A stretch of 64,000 bases of DNA, taken from the NCBI GenBank assembly GCA_031769625.1, contig JAUIMM010000088.1:7021501-7085500 (forward strand), given 5' to 3'. Of the stretch, positions 38,061-49,252 are shown piece after piece. The position numbers and the translations under genes are program-made. The stretch's first letter is position 1; each line of letters opens with the position of its first letter. The notes under the pieces were generated by a model. That model saw only the letters and a program-made list of their open reading frames with translations. It ran no database searches and was not told the origin of the DNA. This stretch comes from Taudactylus pleione. Its lineage: Eukaryota; Chordata; Amphibia; Anura; Myobatrachidae.

Positions 38061-38714
38061 TTGTATTAGCGAACTAATTAGCGCATTTTTAGTAGTTACT
38101 CTTGTGACTTGTATTAGCGAACTAATTAGCGCATTTTTAGTAGTTACTCTTGTGACTTGTATTAGCGAACTAATTAGCGCATTTTTAGTAGTTACTCTTG
38201 TGACTTGTATTCGCGAACTAATTAGCGCATTTTTAGTAGTTACTCTTGTGACTTGTATTAGCGAACTAATTAGCACATTTTTAGTAGTTACTCTTGTGAC
38301 TTGTATTAGCGAACTAATTAGCACATTTTTAGTAGTTACTCTTGTGACTTGTATTAGCGAACTAATTAGCGCATTTTTAGTAGTTACTCTTGTGACTTGT
38401 ATTAGCGAACTAATTAGCGCATTTTTAGTAGTTACTCTTGTGACTTGTATTAGCGAACTAATTAGCGCATTTTTAGTAGTTACTCTTGTGACTTGTATTA
38501 GCGAACTAATTAGCGCATTTTTAGTAGTTACTCTTGTGACTTGTATTAGCGAACTAATTAGCACATTTTTAGTAGTTACTCTTGTGACTTGTATTAGCGA
38601 ACTAATTAGCGCATTTTTAGTAGTTACTCTTGTGACTTGTATTAGCGAACTAATTAGCACATTTTTAGTAGTTACTCTTGTGACTTGTATTAGCGAACTA
38701 ATTAGCGCATTTTA
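38061..38714 (+). repeat. 48-bp minisatellite between divergent promoters, copy 1
   Basis: Thirteen full units plus a 30-bp partial unit. The unit contains gtgacttgtattagcgaac, taattagcgcattttt and agtagttactctt. Units differ only at a few sites (gcgc or gcac; one tattcgcg). The array ends 223 bases before the transposase ATG and begins 439 bases from the TATA box of the opposite gene. Because 48 is a multiple of 3, both strands show long frames of 16-residue repeats; these are not taken as genes. Confidence 0.97.
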
Positions 38715-38936
38715 AACAGCTTAATAATCATTCTAACTTTTTGATGGTTTAGCTTTCGCTTTTTGAGCCAACATTTCGACCCGTTTTGATGTACTGTGTT
38801 AAATGTCGCTTTGCGGTTTTGCTAAATGGGTGTTTGGCATATTTGAACTTTGGTCTAGCACAAAATGTATCCACAAAAATGCACAGAGTGAAATGTGTCA
38901 AGTAATTTTGTTGTTTATTTTCAGTTTGGACGTATC

Positions 38937-40195
38937 ATGACAATACCCTGGCATGTAAGCAGCTATGGATGGTATCATCAAGCTAAGTTGTTTTAATATA
39001 GTTTTGGGGTGGGTCAAAAGCCTTACTTTTAAATTTTGGAATTTCAGGTTGATCTGGGGAGGATTGTTCTGGCCATGCTCCCGGAAGCCGACCAACCTCA
39101 ATCTCATCCCAGGTGTAGGCATCGTAGGCATGCAAGGCCCCAGATATTTCGAACACGTGTCACCCTTTTTGGAATGCCCGATGATGAGGTTTTAAGATGC
39201 TACCGTCTACCTCCCAAAATCATCATAGACACTCTCTCATTAATAGAAAGTGATCTTGAGCGGCAAATTGACAGTCCAACAGCAATACCGCCACTGACGC
39301 AATTTATGGCGGTGTTACATTTCTGTGCCTCAGGATCGTTTCAAACAACGGTGGGAATAGTGGCGGGCATCTCCCAATCCTCCTTTTCCCGGATCCTGAG
39401 GGCAGTGATGGAGGCACTTTTCAAGCACCTCCATCATTTTATTCAAATGCCTTTGGATATGGGTGCCCTTAGTGTGGCCAAGGCCAATTTTTACCAAATA
39501 GCTGGCTTCCCACACATCATAGGGGTTGTGGATGGTACTCACATACCACTTCAGCCTCCAGCACGGCTGGAGGCAATATTTCGAAACAGGAAACACTATC
39601 ACTCCCTGAATGTAATGGTGGTATGTGATGCCTCCCTCCAGATCCTGTCCCTGAATGCTAAGTTACCAGGAAGTGCACATGACTCCTTCGTCATCCGGCA
39701 ATCAGGGATATGGCAGAAATTAACCAACCTACAAGCTGGTGATGCGTGGCTTCTGGGTAAGTGGAGACCTTAGTACATAACAATGTTAAGCTTGATACAC
39801 AGTGTTCCTGATGTTGTCTCTTATTTTTCACAGGAGACAGTGGATACCCTTGCATGTCCTGGCTGCTCACTCCTTATTTGGCTCCCACACCAGGCCCACA
39901 AAGTGAGTATAATTCCGCACTTACAGCCACCAGGCAAGTGGTGGAGCGCTGTATCGGCCTTTTAAAAGGCCGATTCAGATGCCTCCACCGCTCTGGTGGC
40001 GAGCTCATGTATTTGCCGGATATGTTGTCGAAAATTGTGGTCCTGTGTGGGATATTTCACAACATCGCCATAAGGAGTGGTGTCCCAATGCAGCCAGAGG
40101 ATGCCTTACCTGAGGATGGCCCCCCCGAGGTTGGTCGGAGGTCAGTATGTGGGGGGGCCATACGCGATGATGTGGTGGCCAGATTTTTTAGGTAA
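38937..40195 (+). CDS. HARBI1-like Harbinger transposase, copy 1
   Basis: Cut-and-paste transposase of the PIF/Harbinger class. Coding exons are 38937-38954, 39048-39756 and 39834-40195. Donors gtaagc and gtaagt and acceptors tttcag and cacag all fit, and frames join to 362 residues with a TAA stop, close to the usual HARBI1 length (about 350). A helix-turn-helix lies near residues 108-128 (VGIVAGISQSSFSRIL). The DDE residues are present: D168 in GVVDGTHIPL, D244 in GDSGYP and E280 in VVERCIGLLKGRF, spacing DD35E. The tiny first exon (MTIPWH) is inferred from splice signals conserved in both copies. AATAAA follows at 40544-40549. No disabling change is seen; it differs from copy 2 at about 12 residues. 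Confidence 0.92.
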
Positions 40196-41018
40196 GTTTG
40201 ACCCAAACTACAGTGTTTATACCTAATGTGTTTGTGTTTGTTTGCGAACATCTAATTTTTTTTTATTTTTTCACCATCTTCTGTTTGTTCACATAATCTT
40301 TGCCACTCCAACGCTCACTACTTCCTGCTACCCTTACCAAACCTGGATCTGGTGATTTTGTCCATATATTCTGGAACCCATATCGCAACGCCATGTTTGT
40401 GGAATCATGTTGGCATGGTCCTTCGTCAACCAGTTCTTGATTGTTTTTTTTAATTAAATATTTTATTTGTATGTGTTGTATTTGAGATTATCACTGTTTT
40501 TTTGTTTTGGGACTGACCACTTTGATTTCTCATTTATGTTGTGAATAAATGTTTGGAGAGTGAAATGGTCTTCCTTTTTTTGGACGTTAACAGCAAGTGG
40601 AACCAGGTTAACACACCTTACAATTGACTAAGGGGTAATCCAGTACTGACACCAGTTGATGTAAACTGAAATATGTTTGCAGGTTCCCAACCCACACCAA
40701 AAGGAAGCCTGTCCAAACCTTTGGATTTTGAAGATTGGCCTAAGCAGCTTGCACACCAACTAGGAACCTGTAAAATGGCGAAATATCTAATTGACACTAC
40801 ACCCAAAAAGGGAAATGACATTGTTACTGTTATGTGTTTCTTGTGGCTGTTTAACATACAAATACAAAATACAATCTAACTTTTAAAAAAGGGAAATCCT
40901 TGCAGGAACAGTCTACTTATGTCAGGGAAAACTATTTGTGTTTTAGAAAAAAAGAATGAGCCAGAACGTATATTAGAACTACAAAATTTATTTACAAAAC
41001 GAAAATAAACAAAAAAAA

Positions 41019-42905
41019 CTACTGGCGAAGGATGCCAGACAGCCGGTCAAGGGCCACAAGAAGGCCAATTACATGTTGGCGCATCTGGCCAACACAATCC
41101 TCCACCTCTTGACGACGCCTCTGTTCCTCTGTGGGTGAGAAAAGTGTGTGGATTAATAAAACAATAGGGAATCCACATTAAAAAAACAAAAACACAACGA
41201 AATCACTCCTAAACCGAAAAAAGAAAAACCAAAACAAAAAGGGGGTGCTGGCAAAAATACAAGGCCTATGTACAAATTCACACAGGTGTGATATGTGTAT
41301 GTTTAAATCAGCAGGAAGAGGTAAAGGCAAACTGCTAAATCACCAAAAGTAAACCAAACAAGCACGAATAAAGGCATGACACATGATTACATACAAACAG
41401 TTTGTGGTTAAAAAAAATGAGAAATAAAAACATACCGGGAGCCAAAACGGGAGCTCCGGAAGTCCCTCCATGTTCCTCCTCGGAGGAGCCTTCATTCCCC
41501 AAAGAACGGGGAGGGGTAATGATGGACTCCGGGGAGGGGGTAATTGGAAGAGGGGTGGGTGGAGGAGAGGGGGAAGTGGGACGGAGGGGAAGGAGGCCCG
41601 ACAGTTCCGGGAGAGGGTCTGGGAAGGCTGGGGAGGAGTGGGGTATAGGGGAAATATTTGGGGTGGAGTGTTGGCTGGGGGTTGGGGATAGTGGCCGGGA
41701 ACGCCGTCTGGCCGGACGGTGACGGCGTAGTCTTGGCTGTCCTCCTAAAATATGTCAAACAAATTGAGGTTAGTTTCTGGGCAAATCCGGGGCCCAAATT
41801 AAAAAAAAAAAAACAGCAACAAAAAACATGCAAAAAGGAGTAGAATGAAAAAAACAGAAATAGAGGGAAAACAAGCACACGCTGATATGAGGACAAATAA
41901 TTAATAGGACAGACAGGAAAACATGCACACGCAGATATGAGGACAAATAATTAATAGGACAGACAGGAAAACATGCACACGCAGATATGAGGACAAATAA
42001 TTAATAGGACAGACAGGAAAACATGCACACGCAGATATGAGGACAAATAATTAATAGGACAGACAGGAAAACATGCACACGCAGATATGAGGACAAATAA
42101 TTAATAGGACAGACAGGAAAACATGCACACGCAGATATGAGGACAAATAATTAATAGGACAGACAGGAAAACATGCACACGCAGATATGAGGACAAATAA
42201 TTAATAGGACAGACAGGAAAACATGCACACGCAGATATGAGGACAAATAATTAATAGGACAGACAGGAAAACATGCACACGCAGATATGAGGACAAATAA
42301 TTAATAGGACAGACAGGAAAACATGCACACGCAGATATGAGGACAAATAATTAATAGGACAGACAGGAAAACATGCACACGCAGATATGAGGACAAATAA
42401 TTAATAGGACAGACAGGAAAACATGCACACGCAGATATGAGGACAAATAATTAATAGGACAGACAGGAAAACATGCACACGCAGATATGAGGACAAATAA
42501 TTAATAGGACAGACAGGAAAACATGCACACGCAGATATGAGGACAAATAATTAATAGGACAGACAGGAAAACATGCACACGCAGTTTGCCCCACAAACAC
42601 AAACATGAAAACCACAATACATAACACTTACTTTCAACGATCTGCATGCGAAAGCATGCCAGCAAGCGGGGCGTTCGCCGTTGCAGGTCTGACCACCTGC
42701 GCTCAAGCTGCCCGATGTTGCGGCGTGAACCCAACGACCGCAGGCGGGACCGTGCCTCCGCATACGCGGAGCGCTTCTGCCGGTTGGTGATGGGTGGAGG
42801 CTGGCTGGTGATCCGCCTATCCATCACCTCCGTAAGCACCAGCAGCTCGCGCCTGGTGAATGCGGAGGCTCTCATGATGGCAATGGAGTTTTTCATACAA
42901 AACAT
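41019..42905 (-). CDS. Second Myb-like protein of Harbinger copy 1 (third gene)
   Basis: Three exons: 42905-42632, 41744-41436 and 41128-41019, all with GT-AG borders. Joined, they stay in frame to a TAG stop and give 230 residues (220 if the ATG at 42875 is used; both ATGs exist in both copies). Exon 1 has a basic helical domain like Myb/SANT DNA-binding folds (ASAFTRRELLVLTEVMDRR ... GQLERRWSDLQRRTPRLL). Exon 2 is a proline/serine-rich linker and exon 3 a charged amphipathic helix (EEQRRRQEVADCVGQMRQH) ending SGILRQ. It is not the NAIF1-like protein, and its role is unknown; DNA binding is inferred. AATAAA at 40987-40992. It is convergent with the transposase gene. Confidence 0.82.
41870..42584 (-). 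repeat. 50-bp minisatellite in intron 1 of the third gene, copy 1
   Basis: Fourteen units of 50 bp (gcagatatgaggacaaataa, ttaataggacagacagg, aaaacatgcacac) with no visible difference between them, plus a degenerate edge unit near 41870. They lie wholly inside the intron at 41745-42631. Copy 2 has ten units at the same place. Confidence 0.97.
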
Positions 42906-43521
42906 TTTTGATAAAGTGTGGCCAAAATTTCTGATTGGCTAATGTATTTTGGAAATTAACAGGAGCAATTTTATTGGTTAGTGTATGAGTCATGTGTTCA
43001 ACAGGGCCAGAAATCTCTGGAGAGTTATGATAGGCTTGATGCAGTGACATGCGTTTGCAAATTTAAATAAAGAAATGAACCCCGGAAAATATGCGGGGAT
43101 CCACAGCAATAGAACAATTGTTTAATTGTGGTTCACATGTTTTTTGAACAATAAAAGCGAATGTTCCATCCGTACGTATTCTGCGGGTAAACACAAACAC
43201 GGACAAGAGTAAAGTTTCTTGCATTGTGTTGAAAAAAAAAAAACAATTAAGCTAATTGATACATTGATTGGCATGATACGATTGAGGGAGGTAGGCAGAA
43301 TAAAGGAGCAGGTAATCGACATCTGACAAGGCCACTTCCGGTTTCACTTGTGCGTGCGTTCCCTTCAAGCCATTTCGGGGATGTACGCTCGCTATTTCGC
43401 ACGCTCGTTAGTTAGAGGAGGGGTCGCCTGAGTTTAGGGAGGAATTTTAGATGCGAACGAAAATACGAGCGAGTCATTGAATTTAAATATTTTTGTACGT
43501 ACGCCTAACGTACGTGCGCCC

Positions 43522-43548
43522 GCTTGCGAGTGGGTCTGAATGAGGGCC
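43522..43548 (-). repeat. Right terminal inverted repeat, Harbinger copy 1
   Basis: Reads GGCCCTCATTCAGACCC from the outside and is followed by the TTT duplication. Confidence 0.9.
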
Positions 43549-43559
43549 TTTGTTACTTA

Positions 43560-43948
43560 TGCTGGGCATACACTACCAGATAAAATGTCTGTCAGACCGA
43601 CAGACATTTTATCTGGCAGCCTGCCAGCCGCAGAAGTCCCCGGCATACACTGTGAGAGAAATCTCACAGTGTATAGCCCGACATCCGCGCTCCGCGCCGG
43701 GGGGCGGAGACATTTCCCTGTTCCTTCCGCAGGAAATGTCTGTCTGTCGGCCGCGCTGGGCATACACTGCCCGATGCGGCCGACAGTTTACCGGGTAAAT
43801 ATCGCATCGGACAGGCATGCTGGACAATCCAGCATGCCCGACCGAGCAATATTTAACCCTCGGTCACCCCCCCACACGCTACAATTATCGCGGCGATCCG
43901 CCGATATCAGGCGGATCGTCCCAATAATTGTAGCGTGTATGGCCAGCA
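43560..43948. mobile_element. Serial-hairpin MITE (389 bp), TTA target duplication
   Basis: TGCTGGGCATACAC at the left mirrors GTGTATGGCCAGCA at the right, with TTA on both sides (43557-43559 and 43949-43951). It holds a perfect 18-bp stem at 43576-43593 and 43599-43616 and several further hairpins (gctggacaatccagc, gatccgccgatatcaggcggatc). No gene. Confidence 0.85.
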
Positions 43949-44933
43949 TTAGTAATGTATTGGTCCTGGACCTATAGGACAGGAGCCAGGGTCCATGCTA
44001 CAGTAAGTACTGTAGCATTTGCCCTTTCCTGATACTTCTGTCCTGTAATAGGATAAAAAAAAATAGAGGGCGTGGTCTGGCCAGCATCTGGAGAAGTTGT
44101 ATCTCCCCGGAGCTCCCACTGTAAGTGACTCCGGAGTGGCTCCCCAGTGTTTTTTTCCCCCAGTTGGTGCTCCCCGTGGGATCCCCAGACTTGTGCCTAC
44201 AGAGCGGTGCCTTGTCAGCTCCGCTCTGCTACGATCGGCGGCCCCTGACGCTGCGGCCTACTAAGGAGGCGGAAGCCACGGGCTCAAGTGGAGCTCCGTA
44301 CCCAGCGTGTGCCAGTGAGCTCGTTCCAGTACTCGGACACTCGGGACTACCCTTCCCCGGAGCCATCCTCTTGTGGCAACCCTCTATATGTCCCCAACGA
44401 CTCCTACCTCACTGCAGGGGACGAATTTCAGCTGCAGACGGGGCCTGCGTTGTCTTCCTCTGTTGTTGGACGCCATCTTGTCTTCTGACTCCCCGCTGCT
44501 GTTGCGGCATCAGGCGACCTAAGATTGTCCCTCTCTACACTCATCCTCTACTGTGGAAGATTCCAACCTCAGGTGCTGGTACTGGGGGATATTTCAAGAG
44601 GAGACTACATCTTGCAGGCACCAACACACTAGTGTCTGTAACACTACCTCCTCTCCCCCTGCTGGCTTTCTCCACTACAACCCCTTACACTGATCCTATC
44701 TGACCTACATTACCTGCTCTGCTGCTCCTGAAAAGGGAGATGAGATGCCTCCCTCCTGGGTAATATCTTGTGCCCACTGACCAGGCTAGCTGCTGACATG
44801 ACGTCGACTTAGTCACCGCAATGGGGAGACGTGACCAATGACAGCCTTACTTTTGATACACACCACCTTATATCGAGATTTATCCTAAAGTATATAATTT
44901 CTCGACCTTCTGGTCTACCTTTCCAGCTCTTTC

Positions 44934-46527
44934 ATGGGGAGAGATAAAAAACGTGATTCCAAGAGAGACTCCGATCCGTCCTGGTATGCGACAGTTCTTC
45001 CAACCTTCAAATCCTACTCCATCTGGTTCCAGTCCCATGCCAGACTCTTCTCAGCATTCACCGTCCTCTGATGAGCCCTCTCAAATGGAGGACAGTGCTT
45101 CCCTGGACTCAGCCATGGAGGCTGGCGATATAGGCCAAGTCTTACAGCTGTTGAAATCTATGCCTACTAAACAAGACTTTGAGCAGTTAGAACACAGGGC
45201 CTGATTCAGACCCGCTCGCAAGTGCTATGCGCTCGCAAGCGGATCGATGGCCAGGAAGTGCGCACGCGCCGTGTGCGCACATCGCGTGTGCGAGCCCCAG
45301 AGCGAGCAAGAAATCACTTGCTCTGGGGCTCGTAACAAAACAGGGCGGCTGTCGATGTTGATCCACAGCTCGCCCCGTTTTGTAGGCGGGGAGGGGAGGT
45401 GGCTGGCCAAACGGAGGCATTCACGAAGGAACGCCTTTCATTTGAGGGCGGCCCTACTGACATTACTCGTGATGTCAGTAGTTGAGCTTCCTGCTCTATT
45501 AAAGCAGGAAGCTCACTGGGGCTTGCGGGAAAGAGACCCTACCACAAGGGTCTCGTCACAAGCCCGATGGTCGCGACCATCACGACCATCAACTGGCCGC
45601 TTGCAAAAGCTGTGGGTGGTCACCCATAGCTTAGCGAGCGGCCAGGAGGCCGGATTGAAAAAAAAACCAGGCCGCCCAGATTCAGAGCGAGTGCTCACAA
45701 AGAGCGTCCGGCTCTGAATCAGGGCCACAGTCTCCGGGACACTATACGCACGGAACGTAATACCATCAACCATCAAAACTGATATATCCCATTTATTAGG
45801 CACTCGGTTATCTTCCCTGAAAGAATTCTCAGACACCTCAGTGATTTCTCATAATGCTCTCCGTGAAGCTGTGATTCAGCAGGCGACTGAATTTAAACAA
45901 CTACAAAGCCATTTGGAAGACCTGGATAATAGAGGGAGGAGAAATAACCTGTGGCTTTGAGGTATCTCTGAAGACATCCCTTCACAGGGTCTCATAGACT
46001 TCCTCACTAGAATCTTTAATGAGGTCCTCGAACAAGACTCAAACTCCTCCATCATGTTTGACAGAGCACACCGTGCTCTCCGGCCAAGAGGTTCTCCTAC
46101 AGACCATCCTAGGGATGTTATTTGCTGCCTGCATTATTATGCTCAGAAAGAAGATATCCTTCGCAAGGTACGATGTCTGGATGGAATTGATATTGATGGC
46201 CAGCGGATACAAATCTTCCAGGACCTATCTTGGACCACTCTCCAAAACCGCAAAGCCTTACAGCCTCTTACGGTGGAGTTAAGGAAATTAGGCATCAAAT
46301 ATAGATGGGGCTTCCCATTTAGTTTAAAGGTCACCCACAACGGCAAAACATCCATCCTCAAGGAACTAAATGACTTACCTATTTTTTGCTCTGACCTGGG
46401 TATTCCATCGATAGCCTTACCTGACTGGCAGAATCATCTTCTAGACTCTATACCTCCGAATCTCTCCACGGGTGAGAATACTTGGCAGTTGGTTGATAGA
46501 GGAATGAAATCCCCCAAGAGCCAATGA
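44934..46527 (+). pseudogene. L1-type ORF1 protein remnant
   Basis: ORF1p is the RNA-binding chaperone of L1-type LINEs. The start MGRDKKRDSKRDSD is followed by a frameshift, then an acidic/serine-rich part and SMPTKQDFEQLEH, where the MITE enters. After it come a coiled-coil part and the family signature EDLDNRGRRNN. A stop codon follows at 45958-45960 where families have an arginine (LWL-stop-GISED). The RNA-binding C-terminal part runs open from there (FDRAHRALRP, DVICCLHYYAQKE) to a stop at 46527. A further frame change lies near 45775. Clearly dead. Confidence 0.82.
45197..45726. mobile_element. Serial-hairpin MITE with Harbinger TIR (copy 2)
   Basis: The ends GGGCCTGATTCAGACCC and, reversed, GGCCCTGATTCAGAGCC are flanked by ACA (45194-45196 and 45727-45729). 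Removing the insertion restores the L1 ORF1 frame across the site (…EQLEH then SLRDTIRTER), which fixes the 3-bp duplication. It is the same family as 4115-4649, in opposite orientation. Confidence 0.92.
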
Positions 46528-47040
46528 GATACTCCGAACCCTGCACCGCTCTGATGGAGTCTTATTATGTTCTTTGTCCTCTACCCATATTGTTCTTGAT
46601 ACGAAGAAATTTTGTTAGTCAGCTGTCCCGTAGTACCATAATCTCAGGTATTTGCTTTTTTCCCAAGGCCAGAAATTATAGATTTTTCTTATTAATCTCC
46701 CAGCACAAGCTTTCTTATTTCTATATATGGTTCTTTTTTCTCTTTTATTTAGGAGGTGTTTTTTCATATAATGTCCTGTTGATTTTGATGGTTGTCGTTG
46801 TCACTGATCCCCAGTGACCCCCTGATCCGCCTATGTTTTTCCTTGGTCTTGGATGTGGTTACCGTGTCCATACCCCCAGGGAGCGGATTCTGTTTTTTCG
46901 CACTTTTTTTTATTTGTTTGTTATATTATGTATGTATCTTGTCTTTTCAATTCCCCTCCCCCCTTCCTTCCCTCTTGTTGCTCTCCCTTTCCCTTATCCC
47001 ATACTAACGCTGTTCGACACATGATGGCAGTTGATAAATG

Positions 47041-48824
47041 AGCAACGACTATTCAGGTAGTATCCATTAATGCTAAAGGTTTAAATACATCTGAGAAACG
47101 TTGTAGAGCTCTCTGAGATTTATATGCTGCGAGATCAGATGTAGCCTTTATACAGGAAACACACTTTAAACGAGGTGCTGCTCCCCTACTTAAGGACCGT
47201 AACTTTCCCTTGTCCTTCTTTAGCAATAATAGTAAAAGTAAAACATTAGGGGTTGCCATTTTGTTTCCAGGCGGCTCCCGTCCCAAGATATGGAAAGATT
47301 TATTCTAGATGAGGGTAGGGCTCTTTTAATCAAATGCAAATTATATGGTCAATCATATACATTTGATAATCTCTATGTCCCTAACCAGAACCAACCAGCT
47401 TTCACTAACAGGATGTTGGATAAGGTGGATTCTTTGGCGTAAGGTATTCTTGTGGGGGGAGGAGATATGAATTGGACTGTACAGCCGGAACTCGATGTCC
47501 CTAGTGTTTCTGCCAGACGTTCCACTAAATTTCATTGTAAGGTAAGGTGCACCCTACATAAACACCAGCTGGTTGACACATGGAGGCTCCAGAATCCAGA
47601 TGTTAGGGACTACACTTTTTACTCTACTCCCCATAACATTTATTCAAGACTAGACTACTTTTTCTTGTCCCATAGGTTCCTCCTTTTACCTAGACATACT
47701 TCCATAGGCTCAATGACATGGTCTGACCATGCTCAACCTCCTATCCCTATTCCAAGCAGTGTACGTGTAAATCCGAAGGACTGGCAGAAGGTTTTTGTCA
47801 CTACCTTCTCATGTTCTGTCAGTTACTCTGTAATAGAAACTCAATTCAAGGTCCTGTCCCATTGGTATCGCTACCCCCTAACCCTGGCAAAAATGTTCTA
47901 ACAACTGTTGGCGATGTAGTCAAGAGATACGCTCTCCACTACATATATGGTGGACTGCTCAATTATAATACCCTTTTGGAAGAAAGTTTTCTCCCCATGG
48001 GCTCTATTTACTACATTTGTAATGCAGATTGTAGTGTGATATTATCGGCTGAATTCGCATTGCGAATTCGAGCAATATCACAGGGATTTACTACAAATCC
48101 CTTGCAGGGACAGGGCTTGCGATAAAGCTCTGTCCCTGCGAATCCCCTCCGCACACTAGTCACGGTATTTTTGCAAAGAATACCGTGACAAAGTGCCCGC
48201 GCATGCACCGATCTGCCGCCGCTGATACCCCCTCGGCGCTAAGCCCTGCCCCCGTCGTTAAGCCACACACCCCACGATTGTGGCCCCACCTGCGACCCCC
48301 CCTTCCTTAATAGCACTTATCTGCAGTCATCGGTGCTCCGGTGATGTCTTCCATGCCTCCGGTCAGCTGATATCCCATACTGCACTGGGACCCGATCACC
48401 TGATTTTACGAATTCTACTCCATTTGCCCTGTAATAACTATAGGTGATACTAAAATAATGTGTAAAGGGTGTGAAAACACCCTTTTTCACTTTATTTTAG
48501 TAAAAATAATGTTAATAAATAGACCCTATGTGATATACTTTTAGGCGGAGATACACCTACTGATCCCTCCTTTTGGTTATTGAACCTAGTTCCAGGTTCT
48601 ATAGCGGCTTATAAAAAGTCTCTACTTAAGCATCTTAATAGTGCCGCCAAGGTGGTGATCCCTGTTCACTGGAGATCTGTTTCCCCACTTACCATCCACG
48701 AATGGTTTGATAGATTAGATCTGTATATGGCCATGGATGATCTCCTATTGGGGGTGGAAAGAAATGAAGAATTTTGTGCTGTTTGGGGCCCATGCCTAGA
48801 CTTTAAGTCCTCTGCGACCTTTTA
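47041..48824 (+). pseudogene. L1-type ORF2 remnant lacking the reverse transcriptase
   Basis: The first part reads as the APE-type endonuclease: SINAKGLNTSEKR, DVAFIQETHFKRG, then GGGDMNWTVQPELD, LVDTWRLQNPDVRDYTFYS and YSRLDYFFLS. Near 47765 it jumps straight to the far C-terminal part (VLSHWYRYPLTLAKMF, then the HLNSAAKVVIPVHW and EWFDRLDLYMAMDD segments after the MITE at 47999-48526). The whole reverse transcriptase core is therefore deleted. Stops and frameshifts are frequent. Confidence 0.82.
47999..48526. mobile_element. Serial-hairpin MITE, GGGCTCTATTTAC ends (copy 1)
   Basis: GGGCTCTATTTACTAC at the left, and GGGTCTATTTATTAAC reversed at the right. The interior shares long segments, inverted, with 54568-55400 (gcagggacagggcttgcgat, ggtgatcgggtcccagtgc). 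It interrupts LINE ORF2. Several hairpins (gaattcgcattgcgaattc). Confidence 0.8.
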
Positions 48825-49252
48825 AACGCTGTGCAAATAATTATGGGACACCCCCGCGCATACTGGCCTATATATACTCTACTATTTGGATAGTGTTTTT
48901 GGTTTCTATTTTTTCAAATAAGTTGTATATTGCTAGTATTTTTACTATATTTGGTAACTGTTGCTATATTCCCCTCCCCCCCTGCTTTTTCCTCTCCCTC
49001 CTTCCCCTCATTTGTGTTGTCTAATGTTCTATGTTTGGATTCTTATATTTTGCCGAGTTATTATTTTTATTGTACGGCTATATCCATATATTTTTGTATG
49101 TATATGAGGTTATTCTGTTGTACGGTTTCTGGTGACCTGTATTGTGCTCTTTTTATGAGTGTATTTACTATGTTCACCGAACTACTTGTTCTGTGATTAT
49201 ATTATGTTCTAAATATAATAAATATATATTGGGGAAAATATATATATAAAAA

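Larger units (their letters stand above)
35268..43548. mobile_element. Three-gene PIF/Harbinger transposon, copy 1 (8281 bp)
   Basis: The left end GGCCCTCATTCAGAGCC and reversed right end GGCCCTCATTCAGACCC continue as an inverted repeat for about 27 bp. TTT lies on both sides (35265-35267 and 43549-43551), a 3-bp duplication as in PIF/Harbinger. Inside are a NAIF1-like Myb gene (minus, broken), a 48-bp array, a HARBI1-like transposase (plus) and a second Myb-like gene (minus) with a 50-bp array in its first intron. The inverted sister copy begins at 56935. Confidence 0.93.
44066..49252 (+). mobile_element. Decayed L1/Tx1-like LINE with two nested MITEs
   Basis: It starts near agagggcgtggtctggcc and ends in an A-rich tail near 49252. 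ORF1 (44934-46527) and the two ends of ORF2 (about 47041-48824) can be read. The reverse transcriptase part of ORF2 is missing. MITEs sit at 45197-45726 (in ORF1) and 47999-48526 (in the ORF2 C-terminal part). Stops and frameshifts throughout show it is inactive. Confidence 0.85.

Noticed and set aside
38061..38714. CRISPR-like look: conserved core plus changing spacer
   Set aside because: Spacers are identical within each array, the DNA is eukaryotic, and there are no cas genes; it is a minisatellite.
37974..38715. Reading frames of over 200 residues on both strands with 16-residue repeats
   Set aside because: Artefact of a 48-bp unit (a multiple of three) with no stops. The same happens at 61502-62372. 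No start, domain or cross-copy protein conservation.
40192..40200. Possible fourth transposase exon, because the stop TAA sits inside an aggtaagt donor-like word
   Set aside because: The frame already has family length with the full DDE set, AATAAA follows within 350 bases, and no downstream open exon is conserved in both copies.
44125..44703. 192-residue forward reading frame
   Set aside because: Lies in the 5' region of the decayed LINE, with no recognisable motif and biased Ser/Pro composition.
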